29,436 nucleotides of DNA from Lachnospiraceae bacterium UBA7109 (GCA_002492335.1 DKYD01000024.1:1-29436); one strand, 5' to 3'; shown: positions 1 to 7,312, numbered from the stretch's first letter. The notes: generated by a model from the letters alone, not told the origin. Made by a program: numbers and translations.

Positions 1-349
1 GGGCTTGTACTGGTTTCGACGGGGGTTCGGAAGTTGGAGAAGCCATCCGTAGCGGGACACTACGTAAAAAGTTCCAACTAAATATAAACGCAGACGAAAA
101 TTTAGCGTACGCTGCCTAATTAAGGCGGCAGTCGGCCTTGGGTCATCCGCTGCTTAAGTAACCGGCTTCAATGAGGCGGAGCACTTCGTTTCCAAAGCTT
201 TGCGGGAATGGAAGAACTTATGAAGCTACTAAAACCGGCAACCTGTCATTAGGTGGCTGGCGGAGGGAATGTTAATATAATGACTGTGATGGGAGATGCT
301 CTGATGGATGGACTTTCGGACGCGGGTTCGATTCCCGCCAGGTCCACCA
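1..349 (+). ncRNA. ssrA: tmRNA (transfer-messenger RNA)
   Basis: One-piece tmRNA that rescues stalled ribosomes and tags nascent proteins for proteolysis. The 5' end (GGGCTTGTACTGG...) and the 3' end with the T-arm GGGTTCGATTCCC and acceptor ending GGTCCACCA form the tRNA-like domain; the CCA is encoded at 347-349. The tag frame is visible at 87-119 and reads N-A-D-E-N-L-A-Y-A-A followed by TAA. The exact resume codon, AAC at 87 or GCA at 90, is not certain. The window begins at the mature 5' end, so the promoter is not seen. The gene stays complete although a recombinase element sits immediately downstream. Confidence 0.97.
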
Positions 350-2123
350 AAAGTACCTTACTCGAACTATTATGGCTAAAAAAATTTGAGCCGTTCGAGT
401 AAGTTGACATATTCGTGGAATTATTTATGGTATAAAGACCACATCCAAAGATTTTCTGGATGTGGTCTTTTGCTATGTCTATATAATAGCTCAGCTTGCT
501 TGAGCAATCCTGTGCTAATCTATTAATTCGTATAATATCATCTTTAACCGGTTCAAGAATCTGGTCGAAAGGTGGCTTAAATTCTGCATCTACCTTAAAT
601 TCCATATCTGCGTCGTTACTAATATAGAACTTCTCGAATATTGCTTGATTCATCAGCTTTTTAATTGTGTCACTGGCGTTTTTATATGCCTCACCGCAAT
701 TCTCTACAATATCTAGTGCTCTCTTAAGATTTTCGGTTATTTGCTCAAAGGTGGTATCGTGCATTTTGATTTCATGCTCAATGCTTGCCAATTCTTTTGC
801 AATTTTCTGCTGTTCGGATTTAAGAAGGTCTAATGGAATCGCATCGCAGTAATGAGCTTCAAGAAGTTTTTTTCGCTTGTTTTCAAGCTTGGCTTTTTCG
901 CCTTTAAGTCCATCCAGCTCAGCATTATATTTTGATCTTTCTGTGGAGATTATCTCTTGTATGCAAGATTCCAGCAGAATTCGAACTTCCGGTGGAAGCT
1001 GGTATGCTTCGTAGATTTTTTCAATCTCTTTCTCTACGACGTCTATCAGAACGGCCTTTGTTGTACAATCTTTTCTACGTTTACTATGACGGCCACTGCA
1101 TACAAAATATGGATATATGGTGCCATCTTTTTTCTTTTCGTTGCTCACCATCATTCGTTCACCACAGTATGCGCAGTAAATGCTTCCTTTCAGAAAGTGG
1201 GGATGTTTAAGATTGCGAGTGCCGTTAATCCTCGATGCAAGTATCGCTTGAACCTTGTCCCAGGTTTCGGTATCTACAAGCGCTTCGTGGCTTCCAGGAT
1301 ACTCAATGCCCTTATATTTTACAACGCCTTTATAATAGGGGTTTACGAGAACCTTATGGAGTGTTTTGAGCGTAACGGGCTGAGAGGAGATTTTAGGCGT
1401 TGATCGAGTATTGAGCCCACAGGCCGCCAAGTGATCAGCCAAATCTGCAACAGTCCAATTTCCAGTAGCATATTCTTCAAAAGCCAACTTAATCAATGGT
1501 GCACGTTCCGGATCTGTGATGACGGTACGCTCCTCACGTCCTTTATCGTCGACAAGACGGATATTTTGATAGCCAATCGGAGCTCGACCGACTGTGCCGC
1601 CTCCTTTGATTTTTTCGCCCATACCTTTCTTGACTTCGGTGGCAAGATTTTGCGAGTAAAACTCTGCGATTGAACTCATGATGCCATGCAACAACATACC
1701 AGCAGGTGTATCATCAATACTTTCTGATGCAGATACAAGTTGAACGCCGCACTCACGCAATACGCGCATAATGTCGCTGTCATCGTCACGATTACGGGCG
1801 AGACGATCGACCTTATGTACGATTACGTAATCTACGCGATCGGCATTCTCTTTTACATATTCAAGCATAGCTTGAAGTTGTGGGCGATCGGCGGATTTAG
1901 CGGATGCGCCACGGTCGACAAATTCCTTGCCCACCATTGCGCCCATAGACAGGGCTTTTTTCTTATTGGCCTCACGTTGGGCGGGAATCGAAAAGCCTTC
2001 ATCGTGTCCACCGCCTCGCTCGGCCTGTCCACGGGTAGATACGCGAAGATATGATACGGCAAATTTTGGCGTCATTGAATCCATAAGAGCCTGCGCCGTA
2101 TTTGCCATTGCGGTATTACTCAT
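249..2123 (-). CDS. Large serine recombinase (integrase of the element)
   Basis: Site-specific recombinase expected to integrate and excise the element. The start is ATG at 2123 with AAGGAGG upstream; the open frame extends 17 codons further without a ribosome site. Domains are a resolvase catalytic domain (about residues 21-165, nucleophile Ser29 in YLRVST), a recombinase DNA-binding domain (about 185-290), a zinc ribbon with paired cysteines at 317/320 and 342/353, and a charged coiled coil (about 385-470). The integrated reading frame is 624 aa. Its last 42 residues lie beyond the A-run of the putative attL, and most of them are antisense to the tmRNA 3' end. In an excised circle the frame would end three codons past the crossover, giving 585 aa, so the long tail is probably a by-product of integration. 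It is the last gene of cassette copy 1. Confidence 0.93.
   Translation of the reverse strand: MSNTAMANTAQALMDSMTPKFAVSYLRVSTRGQAERGGGHDEGFSIPAQREANKKKALSMGAMVGKEFVDRGASAKSADRPQLQAMLEYVKENADRVDYVIVHKVDRLARNRDDDSDIMRVLRECGVQLVSASESIDDTPAGMLLHGIMSSIAEFYSQNLATEVKKGMGEKIKGGGTVGRAPIGYQNIRLVDDKGREERTVITDPERAPLIKLAFEEYATGNWTVADLADHLAACGLNTRSTPKISSQPVTLKTLHKVLVNPYYKGVVKYKGIEYPGSHEALVDTETWDKVQAILASRINGTRNLKHPHFLKGSIYCAYCGERMMVSNEKKKDGTIYPYFVCSGRHSKRRKDCTTKAVLIDVVEKEIEKIYEAYQLPPEVRILLESCIQEIISTERSKYNAELDGLKGEKAKLENKRKKLLEAHYCDAIPLDLLKSEQQKIAKELASIEHEIKMHDTTFEQITENLKRALDIVENCGEAYKNASDTIKKLMNQAIFEKFYISNDADMEFKVDAEFKPPFDQILEPVKDDIIRINRLAQDCSSKLSYYIDIAKDHIQKIFGCGLYTINNSTNMSTYSNGSNFFSHNSSSKVLLVDLAGIEPASESPSIRASPITVIILTFPPPAT
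358..402. other. Putative attL attachment site
   Basis: Imperfect 45-bp palindrome beginning TTACTC and ending GAGTAA, 9 bases past the tmRNA CCA end. Its longer arms CTTACTCGAAC and GTTCGAGTAAG are complementary. The centre is GCT, seven A (378-384), then TTTGAGC. A related palindrome at 8026-8067 has the same ends and the same seven-A centre. Size, symmetry, position beside the recombinase and the pairing with the second site fit attachment sites of large serine recombinases, which are typically about 40-50 bp. The crossover would fall in the shared centre. The role is inferred. Confidence 0.62.
434..470 (+). terminator. Strong hairpin, probable tmRNA terminator
   Basis: A perfect 13-bp stem: AAAGACCACATCC at 434-446 pairs with GGATGTGGTCTTT at 458-470, with an 11-base loop. 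The 3' arm ends in TCTTTTG, a short T run. It lies inside the recombinase C-terminal codons and on the element side of the putative attL, so the element may bring its own terminator for the tmRNA transcript. On the minus strand it could also end recombinase transcription, but the T run there is poor. Confidence 0.6.
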
Positions 2124-2220
2124 AAGCGTTACCTCCTTCTTATAGTTTGTCCCATGATACCTCTGAAGGGGCATAACATCAAGTAAAATAAAGTAATATT
2201 TTATGGTTATTTTTGGAGCA

Positions 2221-2242
2221 GCCAGCCCATAATCGGGCTGGC
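2221..2242. other. Hairpin between DUF4314 and recombinase genes (copy 1)
   Basis: GCCAGCCC at 2221-2228 and GGGCTGGC at 2235-2242 form a perfect 8-bp G+C-rich stem. The same stem, with a different loop, is at 5239-5260 in the second cassette. There is no T run on either side, so it is not a classical terminator. It may be an RNA processing, stability or attenuation element ahead of the recombinase. Confidence 0.6.
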
Positions 2243-2262
2243 TTAGGTAAGTATATATGTTC

Positions 2263-2487
2263 CTAGATTTTACGAATTACATCTTCGCCGTAAGCAACAC
2301 CAAGGCCAGAACCACAGTCCCAGTTGACGAAAACCGTTCCGATATCGTCAACAAATTGAACAGTTCCTTGCTCTCCGGGCATCAGCTTAGTAAAAGGATC
2401 ATTCATAGAAACGAGTTCCACTCGTGTTCCGATAGGATACATTTCTCGCAGTTTTTCAATCGTATTTTTACTAGGAAAGTTCTGCAT
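2263..2487 (-). CDS. DUF4314 family protein (copy 1)
   Basis: Small protein of 74 aa; the whole length matches the DUF4314 pattern: a YP.GTRVELVSMNDP segment, a GTV.FVDDIGT strand and WDCGSGLGVAYGEDVI near the end. This resembles a small beta-barrel fold. The ATG at 2487 has AGGAGG just upstream and overlaps the end of the upstream acidic-protein gene by 17 bases, so translation is probably coupled. The family is common in Clostridia mobile elements and has no established function that I know of. The paralogue at 5282-5506 is closely similar. Confidence 0.82.
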   Translation of the reverse strand: MQNFPSKNTIEKLREMYPIGTRVELVSMNDPFTKLMPGEQGTVQFVDDIGTVFVNWDCGSGLGVAYGEDVIRKI

Positions 2488-3529
2488 AGTTTTTACCTCC
2501 TTCAGATGACTTCTCGATAGTTACTTCTGGAGCCTCGATTTCCTGTTGGATCTTACGTGCATCGTGTCGAGCTTTCGCGCCTTCGGTTCGCCAACTACTG
2601 TTTCCAGTTAGGTTGCGAAGCAGGAATTTACGAGCAAATGCATATTCTGCGCCCTTGAAGTTCAAGGATACAAGAAAGAGCCTCATCGTGAATTTATCAT
2701 TATCTGACGGGCTTTCTGTAGCCGTAACCCGGGTGAGCATTTTTGCTCGTTTTGCAATGCCAGATATGAGCTGCATATATGCTTTCGCCTCTCCATCAAT
2801 GCCATGATCAGTGAACCACGGAAAGCAAACCTTGTCCTCTTTACGCTCAATGGACAGATCGTCTGTTTCGAGCGCTTTCTTGAGAACCGTTGCTTTACTG
2901 GCAACAATCGCTCTGACTCTGCCAAGTTCGGCTTCATTGAGGTAAGAGTTTGGAAGCTCAATTACGATTTTCTTTGGCTTGGTCTCTTCCGGAAGAGGAG
3001 TTTTCCCCGATTGTTCGTCTGTAACTTCTTCCGTAGCTTCCGCTGATTCAAAGTTGCCTTCTGGCATAACAGGAGCTTCCGGTTCTTTAATGGACTCTGT
3101 TGATGTTTCTGTAGAAGTATCATAATCCTCAGTTGCGCCGATTTTATTTTCATCGGCAACGGTTTCGTCTAAAACATCTTCAGATTCTTCGACGTTCGCT
3201 TCTATGGCATCATCTGCCATTTCCTCAGTCGGGTCTTTTGCTTCGAGAGCAGACTCTTCCAGCATGGGAGCGTCGCCAATTTCCTCCGCAGACTCATCCA
3301 GAATTCTTTCAAAGCCATGCCAGGAAAGTTTCTTGACAATAGCCTCTACTTCTTCAGTCATGTCATCCGGAAATTCAATATCTCCGGCACGATTCACAAC
3401 GCATAAGCCAACCTCATATCCATAGCTTGGAGCTTTGAGATATTTGGATTCACATTCGAGAACTTCAGATAGTGCGTTTACGAGTTTCTTTCTCTGTTCA
3501 CCAGATGCGGCGTATTTTATAGTCGTCAT
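2471..3529 (-). CDS. Acidic two-domain mobile-element protein ('virulence-related' family), copy 1
   Basis: Protein of 352 aa. The start is ATG at 3529, preceded by AAAGGAGG; the frame is open 14 codons further upstream without a ribosome site. The N-terminal domain (about 1-75) contains ASGEQRKKLVNAL, ECESKYLKAPSYGYEVG and a KLSWHGF end. The C-terminal domain (about 205-335) contains IELPNSYL, RKEDKVCFPWF and a characteristic RKFLLRNLTGNSSWR end. Between them is a low-complexity linker very rich in Glu, Asp, Ser and Thr. The arrangement resembles Clostridia conjugative-element proteins annotated as 'virulence-related protein'; that name is historical and no activity can be assigned. The paralogue at 5487-6659 conserves both ends, but its linker differs in sequence and length. 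Confidence 0.8.
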   Translation of the reverse strand: MTTIKYAASGEQRKKLVNALSEVLECESKYLKAPSYGYEVGLCVVNRAGDIEFPDDMTEEVEAIVKKLSWHGFERILDESAEEIGDAPMLEESALEAKDPTEEMADDAIEANVEESEDVLDETVADENKIGATEDYDTSTETSTESIKEPEAPVMPEGNFESAEATEEVTDEQSGKTPLPEETKPKKIVIELPNSYLNEAELGRVRAIVASKATVLKKALETDDLSIERKEDKVCFPWFTDHGIDGEAKAYMQLISGIAKRAKMLTRVTATESPSDNDKFTMRLFLVSLNFKGAEYAFARKFLLRNLTGNSSWRTEGAKARHDARKIQQEIEAPEVTIEKSSEGGKNYAELS

Positions 3530-3543
3530 AATATGGACCTCCT

Positions 3544-3791
3544 TTAATTGTGTCGGTTTAACAAGATACAAAGAGCAAGTTCAGCTTCCTTAGTGGTCGG
3601 ATAAATATCCCAGCCACGATCATAGTTAGCGACAATCTTGCCATCTTGTTTTAATTCCAGTTTTGAGATTTTGCCATGATTGATGCCGAATTTACTTGGT
3701 TCATCGAATACCTTTATGGTGTAATGAACCGCTATGTATTTTTTTCAACCGTTTTTGTTACTGGAATACCGATTGTTCCTTCTTGCCACAT
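3544..3791 (-). pseudogene. Frameshifted copy of the 82-aa protein gene
   Basis: The ATG at 3791 starts MWQEGTIGIP and then meets TAG after 19 codons. Compared with the intact paralogue at 6674-6922, one base is missing in the A-rich stretch around 3743-3750. Restoring one base reopens the frame to the TAA at 3544-3546 and gives a product matching the paralogue throughout (AVHYTIKVFDEPSKFGIN... NYDRGWDIYPTTKEAE). A ribosome site remains upstream. Either this copy is recently inactivated or the base is a sequencing error in a homopolymer. Confidence 0.85.
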
Positions 3792-3831
3792 GATTTATTC
3801 CTCCTTTACACATTCATCACTCTTTGTTGCT

Positions 3832-4482
3832 TCACTTGCAAGCGAAATCAGTGGGATTCTTAAGTGTGGCCTGCGAGATAATATGAGTGCCTCGGCGATA
3901 AATATATGCACTATCGCTGAGCTTCTCCTGCGGAGATATAACAGTCCGGTTTACATCCCGCACAGCTTCAATGATTCGTACGGGCTGTATGAGAGAGAAC
4001 GGAAAGATGAGAACCTCGTGAATGCTTGACGGTGCAATACAGAGGTCATCCTCTATCTGCGCCGCAAGTTCCTCCAAATATGTCTCATACATCAGAATGG
4101 AAGCTCCAAGCATGCGCTCTGAGTTTGTTCCAATATACATTGGACAGAAGGCGTCGTTCGAGATTTCTATTCCAGTAATCTCGGATATGACATCTTCCAT
4201 AAGCATGATTCTGTATCCGGCTTTCTTGCAGTTCTCATTGGCAGCATCCATGATTTCTTTAAGACGGATATCTAACGAAACCATATCTACTGCATCAATA
4301 ATCTTGTATCTTGGCCTATTGGGGTCGGAATGATCCATTAAGACAAATACAGTCGCCATATCTAAGAATTTAGCGAAGAACGCATCATCTTGCAGTGATT
4401 TGGGATCAAACAATGCGTATCTGACATTTGCGAGTACTGTTTCTTTCGTGTAGGTTTCGTTATTACCAAAATCTAAGGTCAT
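3832..4482 (-). CDS. DUF5688-like protein (copy 1)
   Basis: Protein of 216 aa using ATG at 4482, which has GAAAGGGGG upstream; an ATG 12 codons earlier lacks a ribosome site. The C-terminal half carries the pattern MYIGTNSERMLGASILMYE, then LCIAPSSIHEVLIFPFS, then a segment ending EKLSDSAYIYRR. This fits the DUF5688 family of Lachnospiraceae mobile elements. No signal peptide or membrane segment is evident and the function is unknown. It is the first gene of cassette copy 1. A C-terminal fragment of a paralogue is at 6949-7149. Confidence 0.75.
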   Translation of the reverse strand: MTLDFGNNETYTKETVLANVRYALFDPKSLQDDAFFAKFLDMATVFVLMDHSDPNRPRYKIIDAVDMVSLDIRLKEIMDAANENCKKAGYRIMLMEDVISEITGIEISNDAFCPMYIGTNSERMLGASILMYETYLEELAAQIEDDLCIAPSSIHEVLIFPFSLIQPVRIIEAVRDVNRTVISPQEKLSDSAYIYRRGTHIISQATLKNPTDFACK

Positions 4483-4518
4483 AGAAATATTCCCCCTTTC
4501 TACGTTTCCTGGTTGCAT

Positions 4519-4584
4519 TTAGTCCTCATCATTTTCAAGCCCCGGTGCGGTGCCTGTCATGATGAAGTTGCCGTACGGACATTC
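4519..4584 (-). pseudogene. C-terminal fragment of an unidentified gene at the cassette junction
   Basis: Reading leftward in a frame different from the truncated recombinase, codons from 4584 give ECPYGNFIMTG... and end in ...ENDED with TAA at 4519-4521. The stop is directly followed by an ATG of the DUF5688 frame. The frame continues upstream only into recombinase DNA in the wrong phase. It therefore looks like the last 21 codons of a gene that once preceded DUF5688, joined by deletion to the recombinase remnant. The gene itself is not recognised. Confidence 0.55.
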
Positions 4585-5141
4585 ATATATCCTATTGGAG
4601 CTCTTCCGATAGTGCCACCATTTTTAACTTTCTCGCCCATTCCTTTCTTTACCTCTGTTGCAAGGTTTTGCGAGTAAAATTCAGCGATGGAACTCATGAT
4701 ACCGTGTAGTAGCATACCTGCCGGAGTATCGTCGATACTCTCCGAAGCGGATACGAGCTGTACTCCGCATTCGCGAAGGGTACGCATAATATCGATATCA
4801 TCGCCTCGATTACGTGCGAGACGGTCGACTTTGTGTACGATTACATAATCAATACGGTCGGCATTTTCTCGTACATACTCTAGCATTGCCTGTAACTGTG
4901 GTCGGTCTGCGGATTTTGCAGATGCTCCACGATCGACAAATTCTTTGCCGACAATTGCACCCATAGATAGAGCTTTCTTTTTATTTGCTTCACGCTGAGC
5001 CGGAATTGAAAATCCTTCATCATTACCACCTCCACGTTCAGCTTGCCCCCGCGTAGATACACGAAGGTAAGACACTGCGAACTTTGGAGTCATACCAGCC
5101 ATAAAAGTCTGAGTCGCGTGAGTCATTGCAGTATTGCTCAT
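4557..5141 (-). pseudogene. Truncated large serine recombinase (copy 2, catalytic domain only)
   Basis: The first about 187 codons match the recombinase at 249-2123, including the AAGGAGG site, the start at 5141 and the catalytic Ser29 in YLRVST. Similarity ends after GRAPIGYMNVR; a few unrelated codons lead to TGA, giving 194 aa. The resolvase catalytic domain is complete, but the recombinase DNA-binding domain, zinc ribbon and coiled coil are absent. It should not recombine alone. A residual role, such as dimerising with the full-length protein, is possible but unsupported. Confidence 0.9.
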
Positions 5142-5238
5142 AAGCGTTACCTCCTTCTTATAGTTTGTCCTATGATACCTCTGAAGGGGTATCACATCAA
5201 GTTAAATAAAGTGATATTTTATAGTCATTTTTGGAGTA

Positions 5239-5260
5239 GCCAGCCCACAGTGGGGCTGGC
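5239..5260. other. Hairpin between DUF4314 and recombinase genes (copy 2)
   Basis: GCCAGCCC at 5239-5246 pairs with GGGCTGGC at 5253-5260. The stem is identical to that at 2221-2242, while five of the six loop bases differ. Preservation of the stem against a diverged background suggests a selected RNA or DNA structure. Confidence 0.6.
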
Positions 5261-5281
5261 TTGGGAGTGGTATATATGTTC

Positions 5282-5506
5282 CTAGATTTTGCGAATTACA
5301 TCTTCGCCATAAGCAACGCCGAGACCGGAACCGCAATCCCATCTAACCTGAATCGTTCCGATAGCATCGACAAATTCTACTGTTCCTCGATCGCCAGGAG
5401 CTAATTTAGTGTAAGGGTCATTCATAGAGACGAGCTCTACTCTGGTTCCTGCTGGATACATTTTTCGTAGTCTTTCAAGGGTTTCCTTACTCGGAAAGTT
5501 CTGCAT
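5282..5506 (-). CDS. DUF4314 family protein (copy 2)
   Basis: Protein of 74 aa, counted from the ATG at 5506, which has GAAGGAGG upstream and matches the start used in copy 1. The frame is open ten codons further. It carries the same family pattern as the 2263-2487 gene (YPAGTRVELVSMNDPYTKL, a VRWDCGSGLGVAYGEDVI end). It overlaps the upstream gene by 20 bases. Differences from copy 1 are mostly conservative, and many third-codon positions have changed, which suggests long divergence under selection. Confidence 0.82.
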   Translation of the reverse strand: MQNFPSKETLERLRKMYPAGTRVELVSMNDPYTKLAPGDRGTVEFVDAIGTIQVRWDCGSGLGVAYGEDVIRKI

Positions 5507-6659
5507 CGTCTTCACCTCCTTCAGATAGGTGTTCAATAGTTACTTCTGGAGCCTCGATTTCCTGTTGTACTTTACGTGCATCATGACGAGCTTTTGCGTC
5601 CTCAGTACGCCAACTGCTATTGCCGGAGAGATTTCTCAATAAGAATTTACGGGCAAATTTATACTCCTCGCCTTTAAAATTTAAGGATACGAGAAAAAGA
5701 CGCATTGTAAATTTTTCATTATCTGAAACGCTCTCTGTAGCAGTAACGCGAGTGAGCATTTTTGCTCGTTTCGCAATGCCGGATACGAGCTGCATATATG
5801 CTTTGGCTTCTCCATCAATTCCATGATTAGTAAACCACGGAAAGCGGATTTTACCCTCTTTACGTTCAATGGATAGATCGTTCGTCTCGAGTGCCTTTTT
5901 GAGAACAGAAGCTTTACTTGCCACAATAGCTCTAACTCTGCCAAGTTCTGCTTCGTCAAGATATGAGCCCGGTAATTCAATTACAATTTTTCTGGATTCG
6001 GGAGTATCTGAAGTTTCTTTCGGCTGTTCGTTTGTAGCTTCTTTAGTAGAAGAATCAGTTGCCTCTTCAGACTTCTCGACCATTTCAAAAACTTTGTTAG
6101 AAGCAGATTGTTCGATACTATCTTCAATGGGCTCGAATTCCTCATCTGCAATTTCTTCGGATTCCTCATTAGACTCAAAATTACCTTCCGGTAAAGTAGG
6201 AGCTTCTGGCTCCTCCACATGATCTTCAGATGTTTCTTCTAAAATATCTAAATCTTCGGTCGCATTGTCTTGGGTTTCACTTGCAGTGGCGTCGTCAAGA
6301 ACTTCTTCCGAATCTTCGACAACCGTCTCTGCAACATCGGTTACAATTTTTTCGGTCGGATCTTTTGCTTCGAGAGCAGGCTCTTCTAGCGTAGGCGTAC
6401 CGTCAATTTCTTCTGTAGACTCGTTGAGGATTCTTTCAAAGCCATGCCATGTGAGTTTTTTAATGATGGCTTCCATTTCTTCCTCGGCAACTTCATCCGG
6501 GCATTCCACATCACCATCTCTATTTACGGTAAATTTTCCTATCCGATAAGCATAGCTTGGAGCTTTGAGATATTCTGATTCACACTCAAGAATTTCAACA
6601 AGTGCATTAACGAGTTTCTTTCTTTGATTGCCAGATGCAGCGTAATTGATAATAGTCAT
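5487..6659 (-). CDS. Acidic two-domain mobile-element protein ('virulence-related' family), copy 2
   Basis: Protein of 390 aa; ATG at 6659 with AAAGGAGG upstream. The N-terminal (ASGNQRKKLVNALVEILECES..., KLTWHGF) and C-terminal domains (KIRFPWFTNHGIDGEAKAYMQL, RKFLLRNLSGNSSWR end) are close to the 2471-3529 product. The acidic linker (about residues 80-245) is longer than in copy 1 and aligns poorly with it. The likely picture is two folded domains joined by a disordered tether. No enzymatic motif or membrane segment is visible. The function is unknown. Confidence 0.8.
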   Translation of the reverse strand: MTIINYAASGNQRKKLVNALVEILECESEYLKAPSYAYRIGKFTVNRDGDVECPDEVAEEEMEAIIKKLTWHGFERILNESTEEIDGTPTLEEPALEAKDPTEKIVTDVAETVVEDSEEVLDDATASETQDNATEDLDILEETSEDHVEEPEAPTLPEGNFESNEESEEIADEEFEPIEDSIEQSASNKVFEMVEKSEEATDSSTKEATNEQPKETSDTPESRKIVIELPGSYLDEAELGRVRAIVASKASVLKKALETNDLSIERKEGKIRFPWFTNHGIDGEAKAYMQLVSGIAKRAKMLTRVTATESVSDNEKFTMRLFLVSLNFKGEEYKFARKFLLRNLSGNSSWRTEDAKARHDARKVQQEIEAPEVTIEHLSEGGEDDAELSE

Positions 6660-6673
6660 AATAGAGACCTCCT

Positions 6674-6922
6674 TTAATTGTGCTGGTTTAGTAGGATACA
6701 AAGAGCAATTTCAGCTTCCTTTGTGGCTGGGTGAATATCCCAGCCACGATCATAATTAGCCACGATCTCGCCGTTTTGCTTTAACTGCAATTTTGAGATT
6801 TTGCCATTATTGATGCCGAATTTGCTTGGTTCATCGTATACCTTTACGACATAATGAACTGCCATGTACTTTTTTCCGGCTGTCTTATCTTCCGGAATCC
6901 CAATCGTTCCTTCAAGCCACAT
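6674..6922 (-). CDS. 82-aa conserved mobile-element protein (intact copy)
   Basis: Small soluble protein starting MWLEGTIGIP, with AAAGGAGG before the ATG at 6922. The core VHYVVKVYDEPSKFGINNGKI and the segment NYDRGWDIHP resemble a beta-rich small family found with DUF4314 and DUF5688 in Clostridia elements (possibly the family now called DUF7678; this number is from memory and should be checked). It lies just upstream of the acidic two-domain gene, whose start is 15 bases after its stop. The function is unknown. Its counterpart in copy 1 is frameshifted. Confidence 0.7.
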   Translation of the reverse strand: MWLEGTIGIPEDKTAGKKYMAVHYVVKVYDEPSKFGINNGKISKLQLKQNGEIVANYDRGWDIHPATKEAEIALCILLNQHN

Positions 6923-6948
6923 ACTTTATTCCTCCTTTTGCACATTCA

Positions 6949-7149
6949 TCACTCTTTAGTGTTTTTTTCGCAAGTGAGATCGTCAGGATTTTTAAGTATG
7001 GCCTGCGAGATGATATGAGTGTCTCGTCGGTAAATATATGCACTGTCGCTGAGCTTCTCTTGTGGTAATACAACAGTCCGGTTTACATCTCGAACAGTTT
7101 TAATGATTCGTGCGGGTTGCACAAGGGAAAGCGGAAAGATGAGAACCTC
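6949..7149 (-). pseudogene. C-terminal remnant of a DUF5688-like gene (copy 2)
   Basis: Codons from about 7149 (EVLIFPLSLVQPARII...) down to the stop at 6949 align with the last about 62 residues of the 3832-4482 product, including EKLSDSAYIYRR. Homology stops abruptly at 7149/7150. The frame stays open to an ATG at 7200 in unrelated sequence without a ribosome site, so the 5' two thirds are missing. This marks the right-hand breakpoint of cassette copy 2. Confidence 0.8.
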
Positions 7150-7312
7150 ATCATTCAAAAGACCTACCTTATCAAAGTAAGTCAAAACTATATGTAGCAA
7201 TTACTCGAGCACGACATAGTGTCGGAATTGTATATGATAATAAGAAAAATATATCAGTTGAGGGAATACAGAAATATAATAACAACTAATTTTTTGCTCC
7301 ATATAATTTGTG
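7150..7312. other. Gene-free junction stretch right of cassette copy 2
   Basis: A+T-rich DNA with no supportable gene. It holds a perfect small inverted repeat, CGACA at 7212-7216 and TGTCG at 7220-7224, inside a wider CAATT/AATTG pair (7198-7202 and 7226-7230). The start at 7201 (TTACTCGA) matches the first 8 bases of the putative attL, which may be chance or a scar of a second attachment site. Confidence 0.35.

Noticed and set aside
249..350. Protein tail containing VDLAGIEPASE, encoded antisense to the tmRNA 3' end
   Set aside because: Not annotated as a domain: it is simply the antisense reading of the tmRNA T-arm and acceptor, a recurrent artefact in predicted proteins. It matters only as the integrated-state extension of the recombinase.
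403..436. TTGACA followed by TATAAA as a promoter
   Set aside because: The spacing is 21 bases, too long for a normal housekeeping promoter, and it lies inside the recombinase coding region.
1740..2054. Plus-strand open frames opposite the recombinase and other strong genes
   Set aside because: They are shadows of well-supported genes on the other strand, without ribosome sites or recognisable domains.
7201..7230. TTACTCGA and nested inverted repeats as a third attachment site
   Set aside because: An 8-base match without the A-run centre or the GAGTAA right end is compatible with chance; mentioned only in the region description.
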